Shown here: one piece after another, positions 24,242 through 37,300 of the stretch
Layout of the letters: each line of letters starts with the position of its first letter
Numbering within the stretch: position 1 is the first letter of the stretch
Assembly (NCBI RefSeq): GCF_910589235.1
Contig: NC_060967.1
Location: 4,193,938-4,257,937 of the forward strand
Origin: Vespa crabro
Taxonomy: Eukaryota > Arthropoda > Insecta > Hymenoptera > Vespidae
Length of the DNA stretch: 64,000 nt
Reading direction: 5' to 3'
Position numbers and translations under genes: made by a program
The notes under the pieces: model-generated
Databases searched by the model: none
Told to the model about the DNA's origin: nothing
What the model saw: the letters and a program-made list of their open reading frames with translations, nothing else

Positions 24242-25589
24242 TTTCAAACTGTAGAAGGAATTATTTCAATGTTATCAGGATTTTAAAACCGCATAAAGCG
24301 AAATTCGCTTGTGTCGATCAGGTTTTTCGATAAATTTCATGTTAATACTCGTATTTTCTCATAGTCACAGTTATATTATTGTTATATTCTTTATTCTGCT
24401 TCGACAGAATATGAAATAATTGAAATTGAATGAGATTTCAACCTATCGTTTTTCGACGATACGACTATTTGTGCGAAAAATAGTATATACGATATGAAAC
24501 AATGTTCAAACGTCGTGTTCAAGGTAAAATAGATGTTTGGTCTCCTGAAAGACCATGTCCGAATCGATTGGTAACATTATTCAAACTGTAGAAGGAATTA
24601 TTTCAATGTTTTCACGATTTTATCTCCGCATATATAGAAATTCGCATGTGTCGATCAGGTTTTTCGATAAATTTCATGTTAATACTCGTATTTTCTAATA
24701 GTCACAGTTATATTATTGTTATATTCTTTATTCTGCGTCGACAGAATATGAAATAATTGAAATTGAATGAGATTTCAACCTTTCGTTTTTCGACGATACG
24801 ACTATTTGTGCGAAAAATAGTATATACGATATGAAACAATGTTCAAACGTCGTATCCAAGGTAAAATAGATGTTTGGTCTCCTGAAAGACAATGTCCGAA
24901 TCGATTGGTAACATTTTTCAAACTGTAGAAGGAATTATTTCAATGTTATCAGGATTTTAAACCCGCATATAGATAAATTCGCTTGTGTCGATCAGGTTTT
25001 TCGATAAATTTCATGTTAATACTCGTATTTTCTCATAGTCACAGTTATATCTTTGTTATATTCTTTATTCTGCTTCGACAGAATATGAAATAATTGAAAT
25101 TGAATGAGATTTCAACCTATCGTTTTTCGACGATACGACTATTTGTGCGAAAAATAGTATATAAGATATGGAACAATGTTCAAACGTCGTATCCAAGGTA
25201 AAATAGATGTTTGGTCTCCTGAAAGACTATGTCCGAATCGTTTGGTAACATTTTTCAAACTGTAGAAGGAATTATTTCAATGTTTTCACGATTTTATCTC
25301 CGCATATATAGAAATTCGCATGTGTCGATCAGGTTTTTCGATAAATTTCATGTTAATACTCGTATTTACTCATAGTCACAGTTATATTATTGTTATATTC
25401 TTTATTCTGCGTCGACAGAATATGAAATAATTGAAATTGAATGAGATTTCAACCTTTCGCTTTTCGACGATACGACTATTTGTGCGAAAAATAGTATATA
25501 AGATATGGAACAATGTTCAAACGTCGTATCCAAGGTAAAATAGATGTTTGGTCTCCTGAAAGACTATGTCCGAATCGATTGGTAACATT
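24242..25589 (-). repeat. Tetramer module T-t-T-t, copy 1
   Basis: Four monomers (24242, 24579, 24916, 25253). The first and third are of the T subfamily: 'GTTATCAGGATTTTAAA', 'ATTCGCTTGTGTCG', 'CTGCTTCGACAG', 'ACCTATCG'. The second and fourth carry the otherwise rare 'CGCATATATAGAAATTCG'. The same alternation occurs at 29297-30644 and 33005-34352. The first and second copies are exactly 5055 bp (15 units) apart. Confidence 0.8.
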
Positions 25590-27993
25590 TTTCAAACTGT
25601 AGAAGGAATTATTTCAATGTTTTCACGATTTTATCACAGGATATAGAGAAATTCGCATGTGTCGATCAGGTTTTTCGATAAATTTCATGTTAATACTCGT
25701 ATTTACTCATAGTCACAGTTATATTATTGTTATATTCTTTATTCTGCGTCGACAGAATATGAAATAATTGAAATTGAATGAGATTTCAACCTTTCGTTTT
25801 TCGACGATACGACTATTTGTGCGAAAAATAGTATATAAGATATGGAACAATGTTCAAACGTCGTATCCAAGGTAAAATAGATGTTTGGTCTCCTGAAAGA
25901 CTATGTCCGAATCGTTTGGTAACATTTTTCAAACTGTAGAAGGAATTATTTCAATGTTTTCACGATTTTATCTCCGCATATAGCGAAATTCGCATGTGTC
26001 GATCAGGTTTTTCGATAAATTTCATGTTAATACTCGTATTTACTCATAGTCACAGTTATATTATTGTTATATTCTTTATTCTGCGTCGACAGAATATGAA
26101 ATAATTGAAATTGAATGAGATTTCAACCTTTCGCTTTTCGACGATACGACTATTTGTGCGAAAAATAGTATATAAGATATGGAACAATGTTCAAACGTCG
26201 TATCCAAGGTAAAATAGATGTTTGGTCTCCTGAAAGACTATGTCCGAATCGTTTGGTAACATTTTTCAAACTGTAGAAGGAATTATTTCAATGTTTTCAC
26301 GATTTTATCTCCGCATATAGCAAAATTCGCATGTGTCGATCAGGTTTTTCGATAAATTTCATGTTAATACTCGTATTTACTCATAGTCACAGTTATATTA
26401 TTGTTATATTCTTTATTCTGCGTCGACAGAATATGAAATAATTGAAATTGAATGAGATTTCAACCTTTCGTTTTTCGACGATACGACTATTTGTGCGAAA
26501 AATAGTATATAAGATATGGAACAATGTTCAAACGTCGTATCCAAGGTAAAATAGATGTTTGGTCTCCTGAAAGACTATGTCCGAATCGTTTGGTAACATT
26601 TTTCAAACTGTAGAAGGAATTATTTCAATGTTTTCACGATTTTATCTACGCAGATAGCGAAATTCGCATGTGTCGATCAGGTTTTTCGATAAATTTCATG
26701 TTAATACTCGTATTTACTCATAGTCACAGTTATATTATTGTTATATTCTTTATTCTGCGTCGACAGAATATGAAATAATTGAAATTGAATGAGATTTCAA
26801 CCTTTCGCTTTTCGACGATACGACTATTTGTGCGAAAAATAGTATATAAGATATGGAACAATGTTCAAACGTCGTATCCAAGGTAAAATAGATGTTTGGT
26901 CTCCTGAAAGACTATGTCCGAATCGTTTGGTAACATTTTTCAAACTGTAGAAGGAATTATTTCAATGTTTTCACGATTTTATCTCCGCATATAGCGAAAT
27001 TCGCATGTGTCGATCAGGTTTTTCGATAAATTTCATGTTAATACTCGTATTTACTCATAGTCACAGTTATATTATTGTTATATTCTTTATTCTGCGTCGA
27101 CAGAATATGAAATAATTGAAATTGAATGAGATTTCAACCTTTCGCTTTTCGACGATACGACTATTTGTGCGAAAAATAGTATATAAGATATGGAACAATG
27201 TTCAAACGTCGTATCCAAGGTAAAATAGATGTTTGGTCTCCTGAAAGACTATGTCCGAATCGATTGGTAACATTTTTCAAACTGTAGAAGGAATTATTTC
27301 AATGTTTTCACGATTTTATCTCCGCATATAGCGAAATTCGCATGTGTCGATCAGGTTTTTCGATAAATTTCATGTTAATACTCGTATTTACTCATAGTCA
27401 CAGTTATATTATTGTTATATTCTTTATTCTGCGTCGACAGAATATGAAATAATTGAAATTGAATGAGATTTCAACCTTTCGTTTTTCGACGATACGACTA
27501 TTTGTGCGAAAAATAGTATATAAGATATGGAACAATGTTCAAACGTCGTATCCAAGGTAAAATAGATGTTTGGTCTCCTGAAAGACTATGTCCGAATCGT
27601 TTGGTAACATTTTTCAAACTGTAGAAGGAATTATTTCAATGTTTTCACGATTTTATCTCCGCATATAGCGAAATTCGCATGTGTCGATCAGGTTTTTCGA
27701 TAAATTTCATGTTAATACTCGTATTTTCTAATAGTCACAGTTATATTATTGTTATATTCTTTATTCTGCGTCGACAGAATATGAAATAATTGAAATTGAA
27801 TGAGATTTCAACCTTTCGCTTTTCGACGATACGACTATTTGTGCGAAAAATAGTATATAAGATATGAAACAATGTTCAAACGTCGTATCCAAGGTAAAAT
27901 AGATGTTTGGTCTCCTGAAAGACTATGTCCGAATCGTTTGGTAACATTTTTCAAACTGTAGAAGGAATTATTTCAATGTTATCAGGATTTTAA

Positions 27994-28010
27994 ACCCGCA
28001 TAAAGCGAAA
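27994..28010 (-). promoter_or_regulatory. CENP-B-box-like motif, reverse arm
   Basis: Read on the minus strand this is TTTCGCTTTATGCGGGT, again fitting nTTCGnnnnAnnCGGGn. In the reverse arm the intact core occurs only in some T-subfamily units; I found it starting at 27994, 30016, 33724, 34735, 51250, 52261, 59001, 62371 and 63045. Other T units miss one base ('AAACCG', e.g. near 24288, 36420, 46520) or the TTCG half ('GATAAA', 'GAGAAA'). Major-type units have CGGA in place of CGGG. The motif is therefore sparse and clustered rather than present in every monomer. Confidence 0.5.
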
Positions 28011-28016
28011 TTCGCT
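28002..28016. other. 15-bp dyad next to the CENP-B-like core
   Basis: AAGCGAA-A-TTCGCTT is a perfect inverted repeat of 7-bp arms around one base, overlapping the TTCG half of the motif. In the ordinary forward-arm monomers only 5-bp arms (GCGAA/TTCGC) pair. In the T subfamily both outer flanks changed (TATAG to TAAAG, GCATG to GCTTG), so the dyad is longer. In the most homogenised units (GAGAA/TTCGC) it is broken. Confidence 0.6.
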
Positions 28017-29296
28017 TGTGTCGATCAGGTTTTTCGATAAATTTCATGTTAATACTCGTATTTTCTCATAGTCACAGTTATATCTTTGTTATATTCTTTA
28101 TTCTGCTTCGACAGAATATGAAATAATTGAAATTGAATGAGATTTCAACCTATCGTTTTTCGACGATACGACTATTTGTGCGAAAAATCGTCTAAACGAT
28201 ATGAAACAATGTTCAAACGTCGTGTTCAAGGTAAAATAGATGTTTGGTCTCCTGAAAGACCATGTCCGAATCGATTGGTAACATTTTTCAAACTGTAGAA
28301 GGAATTATTTCAATGTTTTCACGATTTTATCTCCGCATATAGCGAAATTCGCATGTGTCGATCAGGTTTTTCGATAAATTTCATGTTAATACTCGTATTT
28401 TCTAATAGTCACAGTTATATTATTGTTATATTCTTTATTCTGCGTCGACAGAATATGAAATAATTGAAATTGAATGAGATTTCAACCTTTCGCTTTTCGA
28501 CGATACGACTATTTGTGCGAAAAATAGTATATAAGATATGGAACAATGTTCAAACGTCGTATCCAAGGTAAAATAGATGTTTGGTCTCCTGAAAGACTAT
28601 GTCCGAATCGTTTGGTAACATTTTTCAAACTGTAGAAGGAATTATTTCAATGTTTTCACGATTTTATCTCCGCATATAGCGAAATTCGCATGTGTCGATC
28701 AGGTTTTTCGATAAATTTCATGTTAATACTCGTATTTTCTCATAGTCACAGTTATATTATTGTTATATTCTTTATTCTGCGTCGACAGAATATGAAATAA
28801 TTGAAATTGAATGAGATTTCAACCTTTCGCTTTTCGACGATACGACTATTTGTGCGAAAAATAGTATATAAGATATGGAACAATGTTCAAACGTCGTATC
28901 CAAGGTAAAATAGATGTTTGGTCTCCTGAAAGACTATGTCCGAATCGTTTGGTAACATTTTTCAAACTGTAGAAGGAATTATTTCAATGTTTTCACGATT
29001 TTATCTCCGCATATAGCGAAATTCGCATGTGTCGATCAGGTTTTTCGATAAATTTCATGTTAATACTCGTATTTTCTAATAGTCACAGTTATATTATTGT
29101 TATATTCTTTATTCTGCGTCGACAGAATATGAAATAATTGAAATTGAATGAGATTTCAACCTTTCGTTTTTCGACGATACGTCTATTTGTGCGAAAAATA
29201 GTATATAAGATATGGAACAATGTTCAAACGTCGTATCCAAGGTAAAATAGATGTTTGGTCTCCTGAAAGACAATGTCCGAATCGATTGGTAACATT

Positions 29297-30644
29297 TTTC
29301 AAACTGTAGAAGGAATTATTTCAATGTTATCAGGATTTTAAAACCGCATAAAGCGAAATTCGCTTGTGTCGATCAGGTTTTTCGATAAATTTCATGTTAA
29401 TACTCGTATTTTCTCATAGTCACAGTTATATTTTTGTTATATTCTTTATTCTGCTTCGACAGAATATGAAATAATTGAAATTGAATGAGATTTCAACCTA
29501 TCGTTTTTCGACGATACGACTATTTGTGCGAAAAATAGTATATACGATATGAAACAATGTTCAAACGTCGTATCCAAGGTAAAATAGATGTTTGGTCTCC
29601 TGAAAGACTATGTCCGAATCGTTTGGTAACATTTTTCAAACTGTAGAAGGAATTATTTCAATGTTTTCACGATTTTATCTCCGCATATATAGAAATTCGC
29701 ATGTGTCGATCAGGTTTTTCGATAAATTTCATGTTAATACTCGTATTTTCTAATAGTCACAGTTATATTATTGTTATATTCTTTATTCTGCGTCGACAGA
29801 ATATAACATAATTGAAATTGAATGAGATTTCAACCTTTCGTTTTTCGACGATACGACTATTTGTGCGAAAAATAGTATATAAGATATGGAACAATGTTCA
29901 AACGTCGTATCCAAGGTAAAATAGATGTTTGGTCTCCTGAAAGACAATGTCCGAATCGATTGGTAACATTTTTCAAACTGTAGAAGGAATTATTTCAATG
30001 TTATCAGGATTTTAAACCCGCATAAAGCGAAATTCGCTTGTGTCGATCAGGTTTTTCGATAAATTTCATGTTAATACTCGTATTTTCTCATAGTCACAGT
30101 TATATCTTTGTTATATTCTTTATTCTGCTTCGACAGAATATGAAATAATTGAAATTGAATGAGATTTCAACCTATCGTTTTTCGACGATACGACTATTTG
30201 TGCGAAAAATAGTATATAAGATATGGAACAATGTTCAAACGTCGTATCCAAGGTAAAATAGATGTTTGGTCTCCTGAAAGACTATGTCCGAATCGTTTGG
30301 TAACATTTTTCAAACTGTAGAAGGAATTATTTCAATGTTTTCACGATTTTATCTCCGCATATATAGAAATTCGCATGTGTCGATCAGGTTTTTCGATAAA
30401 TTTCATGTTAATACTCGTATTTACTCATAGTCACAGTTATATTATTGTTATATTCTTTATTCTGCGTCGACAGAATATGAAATAATTGAAATTGAATGAG
30501 ATTTCAACCTTTCGCTTTTCGACGATACGACTATTTGTGCGAAAAATAGTATATAAGATATGGAACAATGTTCAAACGTCGTATCCAAGGTAAAATAGAT
30601 GTTTGGTCTCCTGAAAGACTATGTCCGAATCGTTTGGTAACATT
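29297..30644 (-). repeat. Tetramer module T-t-T-t, copy 2
   Basis: Same order of variants as 24242-25589. Its second monomer carries the private variant 'GAATATAACATAATTG' (29799-29814) instead of 'GAATATGAAATAATTG'. That variant recurs only in the third copy, so copies 2 and 3 are the closest relatives. Confidence 0.8.
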
Positions 30645-33004
30645 TTTCAAACTGTAGAAGGAATTATTTCAATGTTTTCACGATTTTATCTCCGCATATA
30701 GAGAAATTCGCATGTGTCGATCAGGTTTTTCGATAAATTTCATGTTAATACTCGTATTTACTCATAGTCACAGTTATATTATTGTTATATTCTTTATTCT
30801 GCGTCGACAGAATATGAAATAATTGAAATTGAATGAGATTTCAACCTTTCGCTTTTCGACGATACGACTATTTGTGCGAAAAATAGTATATAAGATATGG
30901 AACAATGTTCAAACGTCGTATCCAAGGTAAAATAGATGTTTGGTCTCCTGAAAGACTATGTCCGAATCGTTTGGTAACATTTTTCAAACTGTAGAAGGAA
31001 TTATTTCAATGTTTTCACGATTTTATCTCCGCATATAGCGAAATTCGCATGTGTCGATCAGGTTTTTCGATAAATTTCATGTTAATACTCGTATTTTCTC
31101 ATAGTCACAGTTATATTATTGTTATATTCTTTATTCTGCGTCGACAGAATATGAAATAATTGAAATTGAATGAGATTTCAACCTTTCGCTTTTCGACGAT
31201 ACGACTATTTGTGCGAAAAATAGTATATAAGATATGGAACAATGTTCAAACGTCGTATCCAAGGTAAAATAGATGTTTGGTCTCCTGAAAGACTATGTCC
31301 GAATCGTTTGGTAACATTTTTCAAACTGTAGAAGGAATTATTTCAATGTTTTCACGATTTTATCTCCGCATATAGAGAAATTCGCATGTGTCGATCAGGT
31401 TTTTCGATAAATTTCATGTTAATACTCGTATTTACTCATAGTCACAGTTATATTATTGTTATATTCTTTATTCTGCGTCGACAGAATATGAAATAATTGA
31501 AATTGAATGAGATTTCAACCTTTCGCTTTTCGACGATACGACTATTTGTGCGAAAAATAGTATATAAGATATGGAACAATGTTCAAACGTCGTATCCAAG
31601 GTAAAATAGATGTTTGGTCTCCTGAAAGACTATGTCCGAATCGTTTGGTAACATTTTTCAAACTGTAGAAGGAATTATTTCAATGTTTTCACGATTTTAT
31701 CTCCGCATATAGAGAAATTCGCATGTGTCGATCAGGTTTTTCGATAAATTTCATGTTAATACTCGTATTTACTCATAGTCACAGTTATATTATTGTTATA
31801 TTCTTTATTCTGCGTCGACAGAATATGAAATAATTGAAATTGAATGAGATTTCAACCTTTCGCTTTTCGACGATACGACTATTTGTGCGAAAAATAGTAT
31901 ATAAGATATGGAACAATGTTCAAACGTCGTATCCAAGGTAAAATAGATGTTTGGTCTCCTGAAAGACTATGTCCGAATCGTTTGGTAACATTTTTCAAAC
32001 TGTAGAAGGAATTATTTCAATGTTTTCACGATTTTATCTCCGCATATAGAGAAATTCGCATGTGTCGATCAGGTTTTTTCGATAAATTTCATGTTAATAC
32101 TCGTATTTACTCATAGTCACAGTTATATTATTGTTATATTCTTTATTCTGCGTCGACAGAATATGAAATAATTGAAATTGAATGAGATTTCAACCTTTCG
32201 CTTTTCGACGATACGACTATTTGTGCGAAAAATAGTATATAAGATATGGAACAATGTTCAAACGTCGTATCCAAGGTAAAATAGATGTTTGGTCTCCTGA
32301 AAGACTATGTCCGAATCGTTTGGTAACATTTTTCAAACTGTAGAAGGAATTATTTCAATGTTTTCACGATTTTATCTCCGCATATAGAGAAATTCGCATG
32401 TGTCGATCAGGTTTTTCGATAAATTTCATGTTAATACTCGTATTTACTCATAGTCACAGTTATATTATTGTTATATTCTTTATTCTGCGTCGACAGAATA
32501 TGAAATAATTGAAATTGAATGAGATTTCAACCTTTCGCTTTTCGACGATACGACTATTTGTGCGAAAAATAGTATATAAGATATGGAACAATGTTCAAAC
32601 GTCGTATCCAAGGTAAAATAGATGTTTGGTCTCCTGAAAGACTATGTCCGAATCGTTTGGTAACATTTTTCAAACTGTAGAAGGAATTATTTCAATGTTT
32701 TCACGATTTTATCTCCGCATATAGAGAAATTCGCATGTGTCGATCAGGTTTTTCGATAAATTTCATGTTAATACTCGTATTTTCTCATAGTCACAGTTAT
32801 ATTATTGTTATATTCTTTATTCTGCGTCGACAGAATATGAAATAATTGAAATTGAATGAGATTTCAACCTTTCGTTTTTCGACGATACGACTATTTGTGC
32901 GAAAAATAGTATATAAGATATGGAACAATGTTCAAACGTCGTATCCAAGGTAAAATAGATGTTTGGTCTCCTGAAAGACCATGTCCGAATCGATTGGTAA
33001 CATT

Positions 33005-34352
33005 TTTCAAACTGTAGAAGGAATTATTTCAATGTTATCTGGAATTTAAACCCGCATAAAGATAAATTCGCTTGTGTCGATCAGGTTTTTCGATAAATTT
33101 CATGTTAATACTCGTATTTTCTCATAGTCACAGTTATATCTTTGTTATATTCTTTATTCTGCTTCGACAGAATATGAAATAATTGAAATTGAATGAGATT
33201 TCAACCTTTCGTTTTTCGACGATACGACTATTTGTGCGAAAAATAGTATATAAGATATGGAACAATGTTCAAACGTCGTATCCAAGGTAAAATAGATGTT
33301 TGGTCTCCTGAAAGACTATGTCCGAATCGTTTGGTAACATTTTTCAAACTGTAGAAGGAATTATTTCAATGTTTTCACGATTTTATCTCCGCATATATAG
33401 AAATTCGCATGTGTCGATCAGGTTTTTCGATAAATTTCATGTTAATACTCGTATTTACAAATAGTCACAGTTATATTATTGTTATATTCTTTATTCTGCG
33501 TCGACAGAATATAACATAATTGAAATTGAATGAGATTTCAACCTTTCGTTTTTCGACGATACGACTATTTGTGCGAAAAATAGTATATAAGATATGGAAC
33601 AATGTTCAAACGTCGTATCCAAGGTAAAATAGATGTTTGGTCTCCTGAAAGACCATGTCCGAATCGATTGGTAACATTTTTCAAACTGTAGAAGGAATTA
33701 TTTCAATGTTATCAGGATTTTAAACCCGCATAAAGCGAAATTCGCTTGTGTCGATCAGGTTTTTCGATAAATTTCATGTTAATACTCGTATTTTCTCATA
33801 GTCACAGTTATATCTTTGTTATATTCTTTATTCTGCTTCGACAGAATATGAAATAATTGAAATTGAATGAGATTTCAACCTATCGTTTTTCGACGATACG
33901 ACTATTTGTGCGAAAAATAGTATATAAGATATGGAACAATGTTCAAACGTCGTATCCAAGGTGAAATAGATGTTTGGTCTCCTGAAAGACTATGTCCGAA
34001 TCGTTTGGTAACATTTTTCAAACTGTAGAAGGAATTATTTCAATGTTTTCACGATTTTATCTCCGCATATATAGAAATTCGCATGTGTCGATCAGGTTTT
34101 TCGATAAATTTCATGTTAATACTCGTATTTACTCATAGTCACAGTTATATTATTGTTATATTCTTTATTCTGCGTCGACAGAATATGAAATAATTGAAAT
34201 TGAATGAGATTTCAACCTTTCGCTTTTCGACGATACGACTATTTGTGCGAAAAATAGTATATAAGATATGGAACAATGTTCAAACGTCGTATCCAAGGTA
34301 AAATAGATGTTTGGTCTCCTGAAAGACTATGTCCGAATCGTTTGGTAACATT
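33005..34352 (-). repeat. Tetramer module T-t-T-t, copy 3
   Basis: T units at 33005 (with 'TTATCTGGAATTTAAACCC') and 33679; 'CGCATATATAGAAATTCG' units between and after. It shares 'GAATATAACATAATTG' with copy 2 at a distance of 3708 bp, which is 11 units plus the one-base insertion at 32074-32079. This agrees with duplication in whole-monomer register followed by that indel. Confidence 0.8.
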
Positions 34353-37300
34353 TTTCAAACTGTAGAAGGAATTATTTCAATGTTTTCACGATTTTATCTC
34401 CGCATATAGCGAAATTCGCATGTGTCGATCAGGTTTTTCGATAAATTTCATGTTAATACTCGTATTTTCTAATAGTCACAGTTATATTATTGTTATATTC
34501 TTTATTCTGCGTCGACAGAATATGAAATAATTGAAATTGAATGAGATTTCAACCTTTCGCTTTTCGACGATACGACTATTTGTGCGAAAAATAGTATATA
34601 AGATATGGAACAATGTTCAAACGTCGTATCCAAGGTAAAATAGATGTTTGGTCTCCTGAAAGACTATGTCCGAATCGTTTGGTAACATTTTTCAAACTGT
34701 AGAAGGAATTATTTCAATGTTATCTGGAATTTAAACCCGCATAAAGCGAAATTCGCTTGTGTCGATCAGGTTTTTCGATAAATTTCATGTTAATACTCGT
34801 ATTTTCTCATAGTCACAGTTATATCTTTGTTATATTCTTTATTCTGCTTCGACAGAATATGAAATAATTGAAATTGAATGAGATTTCAACCTATCGTTTT
34901 TCGACGATACGACTATTTGTGCGAAAAATAGTATATAAGATATGGAACAATGTTCAAACGTCGTGTTCAAGGTAAAATAGATGTTTGGTCTCCTGAAAGA
35001 CCATGTCCGAATCGATTGGTAACATTTTTCAAACTGTAGAAGGAATTATTTCAATGTTTTCACGATTTTATCTCCGCATATAGAGAAATTCGCATGTGTC
35101 GATCAGGTTTTTCGATAAATTTCATGTTAATACTCGTATTTACTCATAGTCACAGTTATATTATTGTTATATTCTTTATTCTGCGTCGACAGAATATGAA
35201 ATAATTGAAATTGAATGAGATTTCAACCTTTCGCTTTTCGACGATACGACTATTTGTGCGAAAAATAGTATATAAGATATGGAACAATGTTCAAACGTCG
35301 TATCCAAGGTAAAATAGATGTTTGGTCTCCTGAAAGACTATGTCCGAATCGTTTGGTAACATTTTTCAAACTGTAGAAGGAATTATTTCAATGTTTTCAC
35401 GATTTTATCTCCGCATATAGAGAAATTCGCATGTGTCGATCAGGTTTTTCGATAAATTTCATGTTAATACTCGTATTTACTCATAGTCACAGTTATATTA
35501 TTGTTATATTCTTTATTCTGCGTCGACAGAATATGAAATAATTGAAATTGAATGAGATTTCAACCTTTCGCTTTCGACGATACGACTATTTGTGCGAAAA
35601 ATAGTATATAAGATATGGAACAATGTTCAAACGTCGTATCCAAGGTAAAATAGATGTTTGGTCTCCTGAAAGACTATGTCCGAATCGTTTGGTAACATTT
35701 TTCAAACTGTAGAAGGAATTATTTCAATGTTTTCACGATTTTATCTCCGCATATAGAGAAATTCGCATGTGTCGATCAGGTTTTTCGATAAATTTCATGT
35801 TAATACTCGTATTTACTCATAGTCACAGTTATATTATTGTTATATTCTTTATTCTGCGTCGACAGAATATGAAATAATTGAAATTGAATGAGATTTCAAC
35901 CTTTCGCTTTTCGACGATACGACTATTTGTGCGAAAAATAGTATATAAGATATGGAACAATGTTCAAACGTCGTATCCAAGGTAAAATAGATGTTTGGTC
36001 TCCTGAAAGACTATGTCCGAATCGTTTGGTAACATTTTTTCAAACTGTAGAAGGAATTATTTCAATGTTTTCACGATTTTATCTCCGCATATAGAGAAAT
36101 TCGCATGTGTCGATCAGGTTTTTCGATAAATTTCATGTTAATACTCGTATTTACTCATAGTCACAGTTATATTATTGTTATATTCTTTATTCTGCGTCGA
36201 CAGAATATGAAATAATTGAAATTGAATGAGATTTCAACCTTTCGCTTTTCGACGATACGACTATTTGTGCGAAAAATAGTATATAAGATATGGAACAATG
36301 TTCAAACGTCGTATCCAAGGTAAAATAGATGTTTGGGTCTCCTGAAAGACTATGTCCGAATCGTTTGGTAACATTTTTCAAACTGTAGAAGGAATTATTT
36401 CAATGTTATCAGGATTTTAAAACCGCATAAAGCGAAATTCGCTTGTGTCGATCAGGTTTTTCGATAAATTTCATGTTAATACTCGTATTTTCTCATAGTC
36501 ACAGTTATATCTTTGTTATATTCTTTATTCTGCTTCGACAGAATATGAAATAATTGAAATTGAATGAGATTTCAACCTATCGTTTTTCGACGATACGACT
36601 ATTTGTGCGAAAAATAGTATATAAGATATGGAACAATGTTCAAACGTCGTATCCAAGGTAAAATAGATGTTTGGTCTCCTGAAAGACTATGTCCGAATCG
36701 TTTGGTAACATTTTTCAAACTGTAGAAGGAATTATTTCAATGTTTTCACGATTTTATCTCCGCATATAGAGAAATTCGCATGTGTCGATCAGGTTTTTCG
36801 ATAAATTTCATGTTAATACTCGTATTTACTCATAGTCACAGTTATATTATTGTTATATTCTTTATTCTGCGTCGACAGAATATGAAATAATTGAAATTGA
36901 ATGAGATTTCAACCTTTCGCTTTTCGACGATACGACTATTTGTGCGAAAAATAGTATATAAGATATGGAACAATGTTCAAACGTCGTATCCAAGGTAAAA
37001 TAGATGTTTGGTCTCCTGAAAGACTATGTCCGAATCGTTTGGTAACATTTTTCAAACTGTAGAAGGAATTATTTCAATGTTTTCACGATTTTATCTCCGC
37101 ATATAGAGAAATTCGCATGTGTCGATCAGGTTTTTCGATAAATTTCATGTTAATACTCGTATTTTCTCATAGTCACAGTTATATTATTGTTATATTCTTT
37201 ATTCTGCGTCGACAGAATATGAAATAATTGAAATTGAATGAGATTTCAACCTTTCGCTTTTCGACGATACGACTATTTGTGCGAAAAATAGTATATAAGA

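Larger units (their letters stand above)
27949..28285 (-). repeat. T-subfamily monomer, reference copy
   Basis: Representative of about 22 T units in the reverse arm. Linked changes relative to the major type: 'TTATCAGGATTTTAAACCC' for 'TTTTCACGATTTTATCTCC', 'CATAAAGCGAAATTCGCTTG' for 'CATATAGAGAAATTCGCATG', 'TATATCTTTGTTATATTC' for 'TATATTATTGTTATATTC', 'CTGCTTCGACAG' for 'CTGCGTCGACAG' and 'ACCTATCG' for 'ACCTTTCG'. A variant 'TTATCTGGAATTTAAA' occurs at about 33025, 34720, 47520, 49213 and 60672. Successive T units are separated by whole numbers of monomers, without one fixed spacing. This copy carries a CENP-B-box-like core at 27994-28010. Confidence 0.82.

Noticed and set aside
36187..36381. 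64-codon minus-strand open frame
   Set aside because: Created by the extra G at 36335-36337 in one unit; neighbouring identical units do not have it.
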